NCBI GenBank assembly: GCA_052084925.1
Contig: JBQDEV010000001.1
Location: forward strand, 372,001 to 436,000
Direction: 5' to 3'
DNA: 64,000 bases
Origin: CmP2 sp052084925
GTDB taxonomy: Bacteria > Actinomycetota > Actinomycetes > Actinomycetales > Micrococcaceae
Below are positions 1 through 8,367 of this stretch, piece after piece. The notes beneath the pieces were generated by a model that saw only the letters and a list, made by a program, of their open reading frames with translations, did not search any database and had not been told where the DNA came from. The position numbers and the translations under genes were made by a program. How positions within the stretch are numbered: position 1 is the stretch's first letter; the number at the start of each line of letters is the position of its first letter.

Positions 1-641
1 CGCTCACCGATATCCAGGGCTCGAGCGCGCAGGGACTCATGGTGGATCCCGATCATGGCCAGGGTCGAGTTCATCTCCCACTGTGGGCGTTCGTCGGCGT
101 CGGCCATCTCGGCCTCGAGGGTGTCGAGGAGGCCGGGAAGATCGAGTCGGCCCGGGCGCTTCACCACGGTGTCGGCGGTGAGCGCCCAGCCGGCGGCGTA
201 CACCTCGGGGTGCTCGGGCTCGGACAACCAACGGGTGCGCAGCTCCTCGATATGGGCGGACTTCAGCACCAGGTAGCCGGTGAGCCAGGCGATGGTCTTC
301 GCGGCACGGGATTCACGCAACATCGCGTCGAACTCGTCGGCGGTGAAGTCACGCGGGCGCACGATCAACAGGGCGACCAGCCGCAGCGGAGTTTCCCCGG
401 TGTTCCAGAGGGCGAGGCCGACGTCGTGTACGGCGGCGGTGGCTGTCTTAGTGTTCTCAGCCTGACCTTTCACCTCGGCTTTGAGGTTCTTCGCCACGGC
501 GCGCAGCTTCGTCAGGTTCACCCCGTGGTCGTCCCCGTGGCGCTCGTTCACGGCACGGATCTTCGGGTCTTCCAGTGCGGCGAGCTCATCGCGGGTCTGA
601 GTGACGAAGTGATCGGTGTCGAATACGGTGCTCTCGGCCAT
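1..641 (-). CDS. DNA alkylation repair protein, AlkD-like (C-terminus beyond window)
   Basis: This gene starts at the ATG at 641 and reads leftward past position 1 without a stop, so only the first 213 codons are visible. The translation has the look of the COG4912 alkylation-repair family: LRAVAKNLKAE near residue 45 and LALWNTGETPLRLVALLIV near residue 75, typical of the all-helical repeat fold. Family members are cytoplasmic glycosylases that remove N3- or N7-alkylated purines. Because the last repeats are missing, the catalytic residues cannot all be checked. It lies 63 bp downstream of the GntR gene on the same strand and has no obvious functional link to it. Confidence 0.75.
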   Translation of the reverse strand, partial: MAESTVFDTDHFVTQTRDELAALEDPKIRAVNERHGDDHGVNLTKLRAVAKNLKAEVKGQAENTKTATAAVHDVGLALWNTGETPLRLVALLIVRPRDFTADEFDAMLRESRAAKTIAWLTGYLVLKSAHIEELRTRWLSEPEHPEVYAAGWALTADTVVKRPGRLDLPGLLDTLEAEMADADERPQWEMNSTLAMIGIHHESLRARALDIGE

Positions 642-704
642 TTCATAAGTGTAGTAGCCACTAGTTTGCAGGTCGCAGTAAACCGAAGGTACCGGGACGG
701 AGGC

Positions 705-1427
705 TCAGAACGATTCGGTCTCCACGTAACGTCCCAGCTTTTCGCGCAGACGCGTTCGCTTACTCAGCGAACGCGAATGTTCTCGATCAAACAGTGCCCG
801 AACATAGGTGATTCTGGCCTGATCGATGTGCTGCCTCAGCACACGCACCACGCCTGCGGCATCGATGGCATGAACACAGTCGACGATCTGCGCATGTTCG
901 CACATTGACACATCCACTGCGTCGGCCTTCCACACGGAGAGGTGGGCACGCAGGGCCGCGACCTGGGTGGCAATGGCCGCATGAGCATCCTGCAGATACC
1001 TATTTCCGCAGTAGGTGAACGCAACAGCATGAAAGCGGGCGTCAAGGCGGTTGTACGCCGGCTGGTCCGCATCGGCAATCGCAGTGTTCATTTCCTTGAC
1101 GACTTCGGCCAAAGCTGAGCTTAAGTCGTCCGGTGCCTGGCGAATGGAGTACTCCATAGCTCGAGATTCCAAATCCAACCGAAAATCGCACAACTCTTGC
1201 ACTTGGTCAGGTGAAGGATCGAAAACGTAGGTGCCAGACTTCGGAACGATGTCGACGATGCCTTCAACCTGCAACGCCTTCAGCGCCTCACGAACCGGAG
1301 TCCTGCTAACCGAAAACACTTCCGCTAGAGCATCTTCGGACAACGGCTCGCCCAATTCGAATGCGCCATCGATGATGGACGCGCGCAAAGACGCAGATAT
1401 GCCATATGCCAGCGATGACGATCTCAC
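705..1427 (-). CDS. GntR-family transcriptional regulator, FadR/FCD subfamily
   Basis: An N-terminal winged helix (LAEVFSVSRTPVREALKAL, the classic GntR recognition helix) is followed by an all-helical FCD ligand domain with the metal or ligand residues of the family (RLDARFH and HAQIVDCVHA). I chose the GTG at 1427 because GGAGAAGGAG precedes it by about 8 bp. The ATG at 1493 would place an operator-like palindrome inside the coding sequence. Product 240 aa. It is divergent from the catabolic genes at 1557-4502 and is probably their local repressor, with relief by an acid intermediate, as usual for FCD regulators. The inducer is unknown. Confidence 0.85.
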   Translation of the reverse strand: MRSSSLAYGISASLRASIIDGAFELGEPLSEDALAEVFSVSRTPVREALKALQVEGIVDIVPKSGTYVFDPSPDQVQELCDFRLDLESRAMEYSIRQAPDDLSSALAEVVKEMNTAIADADQPAYNRLDARFHAVAFTYCGNRYLQDAHAAIATQVAALRAHLSVWKADAVDVSMCEHAQIVDCVHAIDAAGVVRVLRQHIDQARITYVRALFDREHSRSLSKRTRLREKLGRYVETESF

Positions 1428-1470
1428 AGTGCAGGCTCCTTCTCCCCCATTCATCCTATCCAGAGGATTA

Positions 1471-1505
1471 CTTGTATCCAAGATAACAACCATCTAGTAT
1501 CCAAG
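1471..1505. promoter_or_regulatory. Twin GntR-type operator sites in the divergent promoter
   Basis: Two near-identical 12-mers, CTTGTATCCAAG at 1471-1482 and CTAGTATCCAAG at 1494-1505, lie 23 bp apart between the regulator and the lyase gene. The first has perfect CTTG/CAAG arms. FadR-subfamily regulators commonly bind short palindromes of the TTGTATACAA kind, and two sites about two helical turns apart in a divergent promoter suit an autoregulated repressor. Binding is inferred. Confidence 0.6.
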
Positions 1506-1556
1506 TTACGAGTGATCCACTTCACATCGCTATTCGATTCAGCACGACGGAGAACT

Positions 1557-2411
1557 ATGAACGCGGCATTGGCACTTCGAACCCTCATCGAACCCGGTCA
1601 ACGACTAGTGACTGCACCCGGCGCCTTCGACTCCTTGAGTGCTCGGCTAGTTGAGCAGACAGGGTTCCCAGCCGTGTATCTCACCGGCTTCGGAGCTACC
1701 GCGTCTCGCCTTGGTCAGCCGGACATCGGTCTGCTCACGCTGACTGAGATGACCGATCATGCTCGGAACATGGTTCGGTCCGTTAGCGTGCCGGTCATCG
1801 CCGATGCGGACAACGGTTACGGAGGCCCCTCCAACGTTCACCGCACGGTCATCGAGTACATCCAAGCCGGTGTCGCGGCAATCCATATCGAAGACCAGGT
1901 AGCTCCGAAACGCTGTGGGCAAATGGCTGGAGTAACCCTGGTCGATGTAGAAATTGCCACCCGAAAAATCGAGACAGCAGTCACGGCCCGGGATTCCGAC
2001 GATCTAGTGATCATCGCCCGCACTGATGCCTTGTCCGCCACGTCGCGCAAGGACGCAGTCGAGCGAATCCGCCGATACAGAGATGTGGGAGCCGACCTTC
2101 TGTTTATCGATGGAGTCAAGAGCATCAGCGATGTCGAGTTCATTGCTCACTCCGTGACAGAACCCAAAGTCGTATCCATCGTGGACGGCACAGAGGCTGC
2201 CAGTCTGACCTCCACCGATCTGGAGCATCTGGGATTCCAAGTTGCGCTTTACCCACTAACTGCATTGTTCTCAGCCACGGCCGCCGTACGGGATTCGCTT
2301 TCGACCTTGGGCACGAAGCAAACCGTGCCGTCGACAGGTCTGGACTACGAGCAGTTCTCGAGCATCGTCGACCTGTCCTTCCACCAACATCTGGACGAGA
2401 CCTTCGGATAA
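1557..2411 (+). CDS. Isocitrate lyase / PEP mutase superfamily enzyme
   Basis: The 284-aa product is a TIM-barrel lyase of the ICL/PEPM superfamily: VIADADNGYGG carries the Mg-binding Asp residues and IHIEDQ precedes the active-site loop. Members with a KRCGH loop cleave C-C bonds in 2-methylisocitrate, dimethylmalate or oxaloacetate-like acids. Here the loop reads KRCGQ, so the usual His is Gln while the catalytic Cys is kept. The ATG at 1557 follows GGAGAACT; the upstream in-frame start at 1512 lacks a ribosome site. It is probably the carbon-skeleton-cleaving step of the small pathway encoded here. The substrate cannot be named from sequence. Confidence 0.8.
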   Translation: MNAALALRTLIEPGQRLVTAPGAFDSLSARLVEQTGFPAVYLTGFGATASRLGQPDIGLLTLTEMTDHARNMVRSVSVPVIADADNGYGGPSNVHRTVIEYIQAGVAAIHIEDQVAPKRCGQMAGVTLVDVEIATRKIETAVTARDSDDLVIIARTDALSATSRKDAVERIRRYRDVGADLLFIDGVKSISDVEFIAHSVTEPKVVSIVDGTEAASLTSTDLEHLGFQVALYPLTALFSATAAVRDSLSTLGTKQTVPSTGLDYEQFSSIVDLSFHQHLDETFG

Positions 2412-2470
2412 CCCGTCGCTCCTAGCTCACCCTTCGTAACCACGCGGCACCACCCAGAACCGAGGCAAAA

Positions 2471-3457
2471 ATGCGCAAGATCGTCATCACCGACTATGAA
2501 TTCCCGGACCTTGTACCCGAACGATCCGTCTTCGAAGGACACGACGTGGTTCTTGATGTTGGCCCGTTCCCCGATGCCTACGCACTTCGTTCGGCCTGCC
2601 GCGATGCCGACGGCATCATCAATCAGTACGTGCAACTAGACGCGGAGTTCATCCGCACTTTAGACCGCTGTCGGGTGATCTCTCGCTACGGGATCGGCGT
2701 AAACACGATTGACGTCGAGGCGGCCACTGCAGCTGGAATCATGGTCGCCAACGTTCCAGATGGTTCGCTGGACGAAGTGTCCGACCACGCCGCCGCCATG
2801 ATTCTGTCGTTGTCGCGTGGACTGGGGATCTACGACCGCGCCCTGCGCCGAAACGAATGGAACTACGGTCAGGCGGTGCCGTTGCATCGGCTCCGGGGAA
2901 CCACTCTGGGATTACTCGGGTTCGGTAGCATCCCCAAACGGCTTGCCACCAAGATGCAGGCGTTCGGCATGGACACGATCGCCTACGACCCATTCGTAGA
3001 CGCGAACACAACGCAGCGTGAGCACGCCACCCGGCTAGTCGATATCGAGGAGCTGTTCTCTACAGCGAATTTGGTCTCTATTCATGTACCGCTCACCCCC
3101 GAGACTGAAGGTTTGGTCGACGCCCGGCTACTGGGGCTGATGCCTGAGTCGGCGCTACTGATCAACACTTCGCGAGGCGGGATAGTCGACGAGCAGGCCC
3201 TGGCTGCAGCCCTCGCCAACAAACAGCTAGGCGGTTCCGGCCTCGACGTCTTCGCCCAGGAGCCTCTCGGCCCAAACTCTTCTTTGACCACGCTGGAGAA
3301 CACTCTGTTGAGTCCTCATGCAGCGTGGTATTCGGAAGAGTCAGAGCTGGAAATCCGGACCAAAACCGCACAGAACGTCCTCGACACTCTTCTTCAAGGA
3401 CGTCCCAAGTATCTGGTCAACGGCCCAGTGGCTCCTCGCGTCATCGCCGGACTTTAA
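2471..3457 (+). CDS. NAD-dependent D-2-hydroxyacid dehydrogenase (CtBP/SerA-like)
   Basis: The 328-aa protein has the two-lobe D-2-hydroxyacid dehydrogenase fold. The NAD site is LGLLGFGSIPKRLA near residue 150, and the catalytic set is present: Arg in INTSRGGIVDE, Glu in FAQEPLG, His in LSPHAAW. The GFGxIP variant of the dinucleotide motif is usual in the CtBP-like branch. It has no ACT regulatory domain, so it is unlikely to be the housekeeping phosphoglycerate dehydrogenase. It follows the lyase gene by 59 bp in the same orientation and presumably oxidises a 2-hydroxyacid or reduces a 2-oxoacid in the same pathway. Confidence 0.85.
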   Translation: MRKIVITDYEFPDLVPERSVFEGHDVVLDVGPFPDAYALRSACRDADGIINQYVQLDAEFIRTLDRCRVISRYGIGVNTIDVEAATAAGIMVANVPDGSLDEVSDHAAAMILSLSRGLGIYDRALRRNEWNYGQAVPLHRLRGTTLGLLGFGSIPKRLATKMQAFGMDTIAYDPFVDANTTQREHATRLVDIEELFSTANLVSIHVPLTPETEGLVDARLLGLMPESALLINTSRGGIVDEQALAAALANKQLGGSGLDVFAQEPLGPNSSLTTLENTLLSPHAAWYSEESELEIRTKTAQNVLDTLLQGRPKYLVNGPVAPRVIAGL

Positions 3458-3506
3458 ACGCCCATCTGAATCCACGCCATCGACTATCACCACACACAGG
3501 AGAATC

Positions 3507-4502
3507 ATGTCTACCCGATTGACAAAGCACACACTCCCCTTCGCAGCGCTCGCAATCGCCGGAGCATTCGCCTTAAGCGCCTGCGCTAATAATCCAGGCA
3601 GTCAAGCCGCAGATGGAGAGGATTTCCCCAACGCTGACATCCGGCTCGTGGTCCCATGGTCACCGGGAGGTCAAGGCGATCTCACCGCGCGTACTCTCGC
3701 GCCGTTGCTCGAAGATAGCCTCGGCGTCTCCGTGATCGTCGAGAATCGTCCCGGTGCCAATGGATCGATCGGCTACTCGTGGTTGGCCGAGCAGGAACCA
3801 AACGGTTACAACCTGTCCATGATGGGTGTCGAAGTCGCTACGCTGCAGTTCATGAATTACGACGTTGACCCCGACGATTTCGCCCCGATCGGTCAGGCCA
3901 TTGAAGGTCCCGGCGCCATCGCCGTCCCCGTCAACAGCCCCTACGAGTCGCTCACCGAATTGATCGAGGACGCCAGGAACAATCCTGGCGACGTTACCTA
4001 TTCCTCCCCTGGAGTGGGGTCCGTCTGGGACTCACCCGCACGCGGGCTACAGGACATGACCGGCGTGACCCTCACCAGTGTGCCCTTCGACGGGTCATCG
4101 CCTGCAATCGCTGCAGCTGCGGCGGGCGATGTCGACTTCTCCATCGATGCCATGGGCAGTCAGAAAGCACAGGTCGATGGCGACGAGATGCGCTATTTGG
4201 CGATGCTTTCCGAGGAGCGTCACCCCGACTATCCGGACGTCCCGACCGCCGCCGAAGAAGGAGTCGATCTGCAGAATGCGTCCTGGGCCGGCATCATGGC
4301 TCCCGCCGGCACCCCAGAGGAGATCGTCAAGGTTCTATCCGACGCCATGGAGTCGGCCGTTGCCGACCCCGGCTACGTAGAGACGATCGAGAACGGCAAT
4401 CAGATACCGACCTTCCGCAATTACGAAGAGACAGCGGAACTGATTCAGTCTGAGGCCGAGCGCTATGGTCCGTGGATTGAGATGGCACAGCAGGACCAGT
4501 AG
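3507..4502 (+). CDS. Tripartite tricarboxylate transporter substrate-binding lipoprotein (TctC/Bug family)
   Basis: A signal peptide ending in the lipobox LSAC (residues about 27-30) leads into a Bug-family binding protein: IRLVVPWSPGGQGDLTAR, IVENRPGANGS and the late MAPAGTPEEIV segment are hallmark positions. These proteins present carboxylates to TctAB permeases. The start ATG at 3507 follows CAGGAGAATC; the longer open frame begins inside the upstream gene. No tctA or tctB is adjacent, so the partner permease must be elsewhere or the protein acts as a sensor. Its place 49 bp after the dehydrogenase suggests that it binds the acid processed by the cluster. Confidence 0.88.
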   Translation: MSTRLTKHTLPFAALAIAGAFALSACANNPGSQAADGEDFPNADIRLVVPWSPGGQGDLTARTLAPLLEDSLGVSVIVENRPGANGSIGYSWLAEQEPNGYNLSMMGVEVATLQFMNYDVDPDDFAPIGQAIEGPGAIAVPVNSPYESLTELIEDARNNPGDVTYSSPGVGSVWDSPARGLQDMTGVTLTSVPFDGSSPAIAAAAAGDVDFSIDAMGSQKAQVDGDEMRYLAMLSEERHPDYPDVPTAAEEGVDLQNASWAGIMAPAGTPEEIVKVLSDAMESAVADPGYVETIENGNQIPTFRNYEETAELIQSEAERYGPWIEMAQQDQ

Positions 4503-4541
4503 AAGAATCACTCGTTTCCTGAGCCCTGGTGTCCGGCGTGC

Positions 4542-5180
4542 TCACTCCAGCCCGCGGGCCACCAGGGCGTCTCCGACGTCGTCGGCGTGTTTGAGGGTGA
4601 GCACCAGCACGGGCACCACCCAGGCACTGCCGAAACGCCACACCGACAGCTTCGCCCCGCGGGAGCGCTGCGCCATGCGCACCTGGGCGATCACCGCGGA
4701 GAGATGGCCGATGGAGGTCATGGCCAGGGCCAAGGCGAGCCCGACCTTCTCCGGGACGTGGGGGCGCAGCCCGACACGGTGAGCCCCTGGAATGCGGGTG
4801 AGCGGGGTGAGGATGCGCACCACGGTCTCCACCATCACGGAGACGCGCGTGGTGTGCGTGAGCAGCCCGGCCAGCAGCACGAGTCCGATGACCCGGGAGG
4901 TGTTGGCGGCGGCGTGCACGACGTCGAGGAAGATCAGCTGGGTGGCCAGCAGGAACGCGAGCAGGAACACCAGCTGGCGCAGGTTCAGCCAGAGGTGACG
5001 CAGCGGGATGCGGGCGATCGCGTAGCCGGCCACCGGCAACGCCAGACAGACCACGGCGGTCCACCAGGCGATGGGCAGCAGGGACACGGCGACGGCGATC
5101 AGCGCCAGGCCGAGCAGTTTCGCCCCGGCGGGTGCGCGATGCAGGGGCGAGTCCCCGTCTAGGTACAGCGACAGACTCAT
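4542..5180 (-). CDS. bioN: Energy-coupling factor transmembrane protein EcfT (BioN-like)
   Basis: The 212-aa hydrophobic protein matches EcfT: an N-terminal HRAPAGAKLLGLALIA segment, several membrane helices, and both coupling motifs, QRSRGAKL and a C-terminal LVARGLE (the two X-R-G motifs that contact the ATPases). EcfT couples ATP hydrolysis to movement of a substrate-binding S component, here BioY in the same operon. The ATG at 5180 is 4 bp after the ATPase stop codon. It is the last gene of the operon that begins with bioY. The gene symbol rests on context rather than on sequence features specific to biotin. Confidence 0.85.
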   Translation of the reverse strand: MSLSLYLDGDSPLHRAPAGAKLLGLALIAVAVSLLPIAWWTAVVCLALPVAGYAIARIPLRHLWLNLRQLVFLLAFLLATQLIFLDVVHAAANTSRVIGLVLLAGLLTHTTRVSVMVETVVRILTPLTRIPGAHRVGLRPHVPEKVGLALALAMTSIGHLSAVIAQVRMAQRSRGAKLSVWRFGSAWVVPVLVLTLKHADDVGDALVARGLE

Positions 5181-5184
5181 CGGA

Positions 5185-5892
5185 TCACCGGGCTTCCCGG
5201 GCAAGCACCTGTTCGTACTCTGCGATGACGTCGTCGGGGGCGCCCTGGGCGGTGAGTTCGCCGTCGTCGATCAGCACCGCTTCCTCGCAGCGGCGTGCCA
5301 GCTCGAGATCGTGGGTGACAAGCAGCAACTGCGGGGCGTGCTCGAGCAGCCGGGCCGTGACGAGGCGAGCGTGCCGGGCGTCGAGCAGGCTGGTGGGCTC
5401 GTCGGCGATCACCAGGGACGGCTCCCCCACCCACACCGAGCACAGGGCGAGGCGCTGCAGCTGCCCGGAGGACAGGGAGAGGCAGGGGCGGTCGGCGAGC
5501 TCGGTGAGTTCGTGCTGGGCCAGGGCGTGCTCCACCCGCGCGCTGATCTCGGTTTTCGTGAGGCCACGGCCGCGCAGGGTGAGGGCGACGTCCTCGCGCA
5601 CGGTGGGCATGATGACCTGGGCGGCCGGGGAGGCGAAGATGAAGCCCACCTCGCGACGCAGCTGCTTGGCCTGGCGCACCGTGTCGATCCCGTTGACGCT
5701 GATGCGGCCCGACGACGGTGCCTGCAAGCCGCCGATCGCGCGGGCAAGGGTGGACTTGCCGGAGCCGTTCTCGCCGATCACGGCGGTGGTGCGGGCGGTG
5801 AGCTCGGCCGTGACCCCGTGCAGGAGCTCGGTGGAACCGGTGCCGGAGCTGGGGTCCTCCACGGCGACGCTGAGCTGCTCGATCCGGATCAT
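5185..5892 (-). CDS. bioM: Energy-coupling factor ATPase EcfA (BioM-like)
   Basis: A 235-aa ABC ATPase with Walker A GENGSGKST, Q-loop region FASPAAQVI, signature LSSGQLQRLAL and Walker B LVIADEPTSLLD followed by the switch histidine in LLVTHDLEL. It energises vitamin uptake with EcfT and BioY. Only one ATPase gene is present, as in other BioMNY systems, implying a homodimer. The start overlaps the thiolase stop by 4 bp and the stop is 4 bp before ecfT, so these genes are translationally coupled. Confidence 0.88.
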   Translation of the reverse strand: MIRIEQLSVAVEDPSSGTGSTELLHGVTAELTARTTAVIGENGSGKSTLARAIGGLQAPSSGRISVNGIDTVRQAKQLRREVGFIFASPAAQVIMPTVREDVALTLRGRGLTKTEISARVEHALAQHELTELADRPCLSLSSGQLQRLALCSVWVGEPSLVIADEPTSLLDARHARLVTARLLEHAPQLLLVTHDLELARRCEEAVLIDDGELTAQGAPDDVIAEYEQVLAREAR

Positions 5893-7103
5893 GACAGGGC
5901 CCCTGGTTCGCCGGGGTCGCTGGGTTGTCCGGATTCTCGGGGGTCCACGCGCTCAAGCAGCAGGGCCGCGCCCATGCCCCCGCCGATGGCGCAGGCGGCG
6001 AGTCCGAGGGTGCCGGGCGGGGTGTCAGCGAGTCGGTCCAGTAGCTGCACCACCGCGACCGCCCCGGAAGCGCCCCAGGGGTGGCCCAGGGCCAGCGCCC
6101 CGCCGTGCGCGTTGACGCGGGGATCAACGGCGTCGGAATGCTGCGGATCGGTGAGGCCCAGTTCGTCGAGACAGGCCAGGGCCTGAGCGGCGTAGGCCTC
6201 CACGATCTCGATCGCGGCGACGTCGTCGAGGCTCCGCCCGGCGGTGGCGAGCACGGCGCGCACGGCAGACACGGCGGCGATGCCCGGCAGGTCGGTGGCG
6301 GCTCCGGTGAGCTGGCTGGCCACCACCCTGCAGGACGCCCCGGTACTCGGTGCGGTGGTCAGTCGCGCGGCGTCGCGGGCGGGCAGCATCAGTACGGCGG
6401 CGGCGCCATCGGCGATGCGGGCGGTATTGCCGGGGGTCACCGTGTGGTCTGGGTTCTCGCCGAACAGCGGGGCGAAGCGGGCCAGGGTCTGCGGCGTGAG
6501 GTCACGGGGTCCGTCGTCGGCACTGGTGCTCGCTGTCTCCCCTGCCTGCCTTGTCTCCACCGTCTGCACTGAGTTCTGGGCGGCGCGGGCCAGCCGGTGG
6601 CTGCGGGCGGCGAAGTGGTCCTGCCGGGTGCGGGAGATCGTGCGGATCCTGGCCAGTTCGTCGGCGGCCGCGGTCATATCCGGGTCGGGGAAACCCTCGG
6701 GGGCGAAGCGGGCCTGGGTGATCGTACGGCCGGTGGTGACATCGATGCGCTGCGGGGCGGTTGAGGGGCTCTCCGCTCCCCCAGCGATCACCGCGGATCC
6801 GGTGCGCTGCACGTGCTCGAGCCCCTGCTGGATGGCCAACAGCCCGGAGCCGCACTGCGCGTCCACACCCCAGCCCACCACGGCTTCGCCGCAACCGGCA
6901 CCCAGGGCCGCGAGCCGACCGATATTGCCGCCGGGTCCGGTGCAGTTGCCCAGGATCACCGCGCTCGGGCTCACCCCGAAGGCCGACACCAGCTCACGCA
7001 CGACGGTCGCACCCAGCTGATCGGCGCGCAGCTCGGCCTGGGCACGCGAGCGTCCCGTGATCGAGGTGCGGGACCCCGCCACGATCACGACATCGTCATT
7101 CAT
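5889..7103 (-). CDS. Thiolase (acetyl-CoA acyltransferase family) within the biotin operon
   Basis: The 404-aa product has all thiolase active-site elements: nucleophilic Cys in DAQCGSGLLAIQQG near residue 89, NAHGGALALGHPWGASG with the catalytic His, and the second Cys in LAACAIGGGMG close to the C-terminus. It could thiolyse a 3-ketoacyl-CoA or run in the condensing direction. It overlaps the AMP-ligase upstream by 8 bp and EcfA downstream by 4 bp, so it belongs to one transcript with the biotin transporter. A role in supplying or degrading a pimeloyl-type biotin precursor is inference. The ATG at 7103 follows AGGGAGCGCC. Confidence 0.85.
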   Translation of the reverse strand: MNDDVVIVAGSRTSITGRSRAQAELRADQLGATVVRELVSAFGVSPSAVILGNCTGPGGNIGRLAALGAGCGEAVVGWGVDAQCGSGLLAIQQGLEHVQRTGSAVIAGGAESPSTAPQRIDVTTGRTITQARFAPEGFPDPDMTAAADELARIRTISRTRQDHFAARSHRLARAAQNSVQTVETRQAGETASTSADDGPRDLTPQTLARFAPLFGENPDHTVTPGNTARIADGAAAVLMLPARDAARLTTAPSTGASCRVVASQLTGAATDLPGIAAVSAVRAVLATAGRSLDDVAAIEIVEAYAAQALACLDELGLTDPQHSDAVDPRVNAHGGALALGHPWGASGAVAVVQLLDRLADTPPGTLGLAACAIGGGMGAALLLERVDPRESGQPSDPGEPGALS

Positions 7104-8367
7104 CGGCGCTCCCTGACTGGTCGGGCTGGTCGGGCTGGTCGGACTGGTCTGATGGGGCGGTCTGGTCTTTAGCCGCCACCCGCAGCACCTTACCGGAGGC
7201 GGTGCGCGGCAGGGCATCGGTGAGTTCCCAACGACGCGGCCGCTGCGCCGGGGTGAGCCGATCCTGGGCGAACCGGCGGATCGCGCGCAGAATCTCATCA
7301 GGTGCTGCATCGGTCGCGGAGTCTGTCACGGTGTCTGTCGCGCCGCCGGAGCGCAGCTTGATCCGGGCACACACCCGCTGTCCCAGCACCGGATCTTCCT
7401 GTCCGTACACGAGCACTGCCTCCACCTGTGGGTGCTGCGTCAGTACGGCCTCCACATCCTCGGGTACCACGGTGGCCCCGGCGGTCAGAATCGCGCCGTC
7501 GCTGCGCCCCTGCGGAACCAGCGCGCCGTCGTCGTCCCAGCGCACCCGGTCGCCCACGCTCGCCCAGCCGAGCGCATCCGTCACCGGTTCGGCCCCGGCC
7601 GGAGTCACCCGGGCCAGGGCGCACTGCTGGCTGCGCACCCACAGCACGCCGTCGCGGTCGTCGAGCTCCACCCCGGGCCAGGCGCGCAGCCCGGAACCCT
7701 GATCCACCGCCACCAGCGACAGTTCGGCCGCCCCGTAATACGACACCACTTGTAGTCCGCGCCGTTCGGCCCGAGCCCGCAGCTCCGGTGCCAGCCGGGC
7801 CCCACCCACGAGCGCGACGCGCAGGGTGGTGGGCGCGCCAGAGTCCAGCGCATCCAGCTCGTCCAGAATCTCCCCGAGCTGCAGGGGCGTGCAGTGCACC
7901 GCGCTCGGGCCGCGCAGATCGGCGGCACGCACCCGGTGCCGTCCGGGCACGGCGACCTCCAACCCCTGGTGGTGGGCGTGTGCGGCGGCGAACAGCGCCA
8001 TCGATGAGACCGGGTGCACCGGAATCAGCATGGTCTCCCCGGCGCGCACCCCGAGCATCCGGCTCAGCGGCGCGAACGCCACCTGCCACGATTCCGCGGT
8101 GCGCAGCACCACCTTCGGCGCCGCGGTGGATCCCGAGGTGAAACTCAGCCACGCAGCGTCGGCGAGCGCACCCTGTTCCCCGCCCGCCTGGTCCAGCCCG
8201 GCCCGCACCTGCGCCACCACGGCGTCCCAGTGTTCCGCGCTCCAGCGTTCGTCGCCGACCAGCGGCAGTCCGCCGTCGGCATGCACCTGCAGCGCCCGAG
8301 ACAGCACCTCCCGATGGTCAGCACCGCGCAGCGGCACCAGCTCCAGAGCACTCACCGACCCACTCAC
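7096..8367 (-). CDS. AMP-forming acyl-CoA synthetase/ligase within the biotin operon
   Basis: An ANL-superfamily adenylating enzyme of 423 aa: P-loop SFTSGSTAAPKVV, YYGAAEL (A5 motif), VGDRVRW, GRSDGAILTAGA (A8 hinge) and the C-terminal catalytic Lys in RTASGKVLR. It is short for the family, near the size of MenE-type ligases. The start is a GTG at 8367 that overlaps the bioY stop as GTGA; earlier in-frame starts lie inside bioY. Its place between bioY and the thiolase suggests activation of an organic acid to its CoA ester for the thiolase. The acid is unknown; pimelate or another dicarboxylate is a guess from context. Confidence 0.82.
   Translation of the reverse strand: MSGSVSALELVPLRGADHREVLSRALQVHADGGLPLVGDERWSAEHWDAVVAQVRAGLDQAGGEQGALADAAWLSFTSGSTAAPKVVLRTAESWQVAFAPLSRMLGVRAGETMLIPVHPVSSMALFAAAHAHHQGLEVAVPGRHRVRAADLRGPSAVHCTPLQLGEILDELDALDSGAPTTLRVALVGGARLAPELRARAERRGLQVVSYYGAAELSLVAVDQGSGLRAWPGVELDDRDGVLWVRSQQCALARVTPAGAEPVTDALGWASVGDRVRWDDDGALVPQGRSDGAILTAGATVVPEDVEAVLTQHPQVEAVLVYGQEDPVLGQRVCARIKLRSGGATDTVTDSATDAAPDEILRAIRRFAQDRLTPAQRPRRWELTDALPRTASGKVLRVAAKDQTAPSDQSDQPDQPDQSGSADE

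Noticed and set aside
39..908. Long plus-strand frame of 289 codons at the left edge
   Set aside because: It is antisense to the AlkD-like and GntR genes and its translation has no recognisable family or hydrophobic pattern; the minus-strand reading matches known families.
2921..2943. Possible defective NAD motif GFGSIP in the hydroxyacid dehydrogenase
   Set aside because: The GxGxIP form is normal for CtBP-like members, and all three catalytic residues are present.
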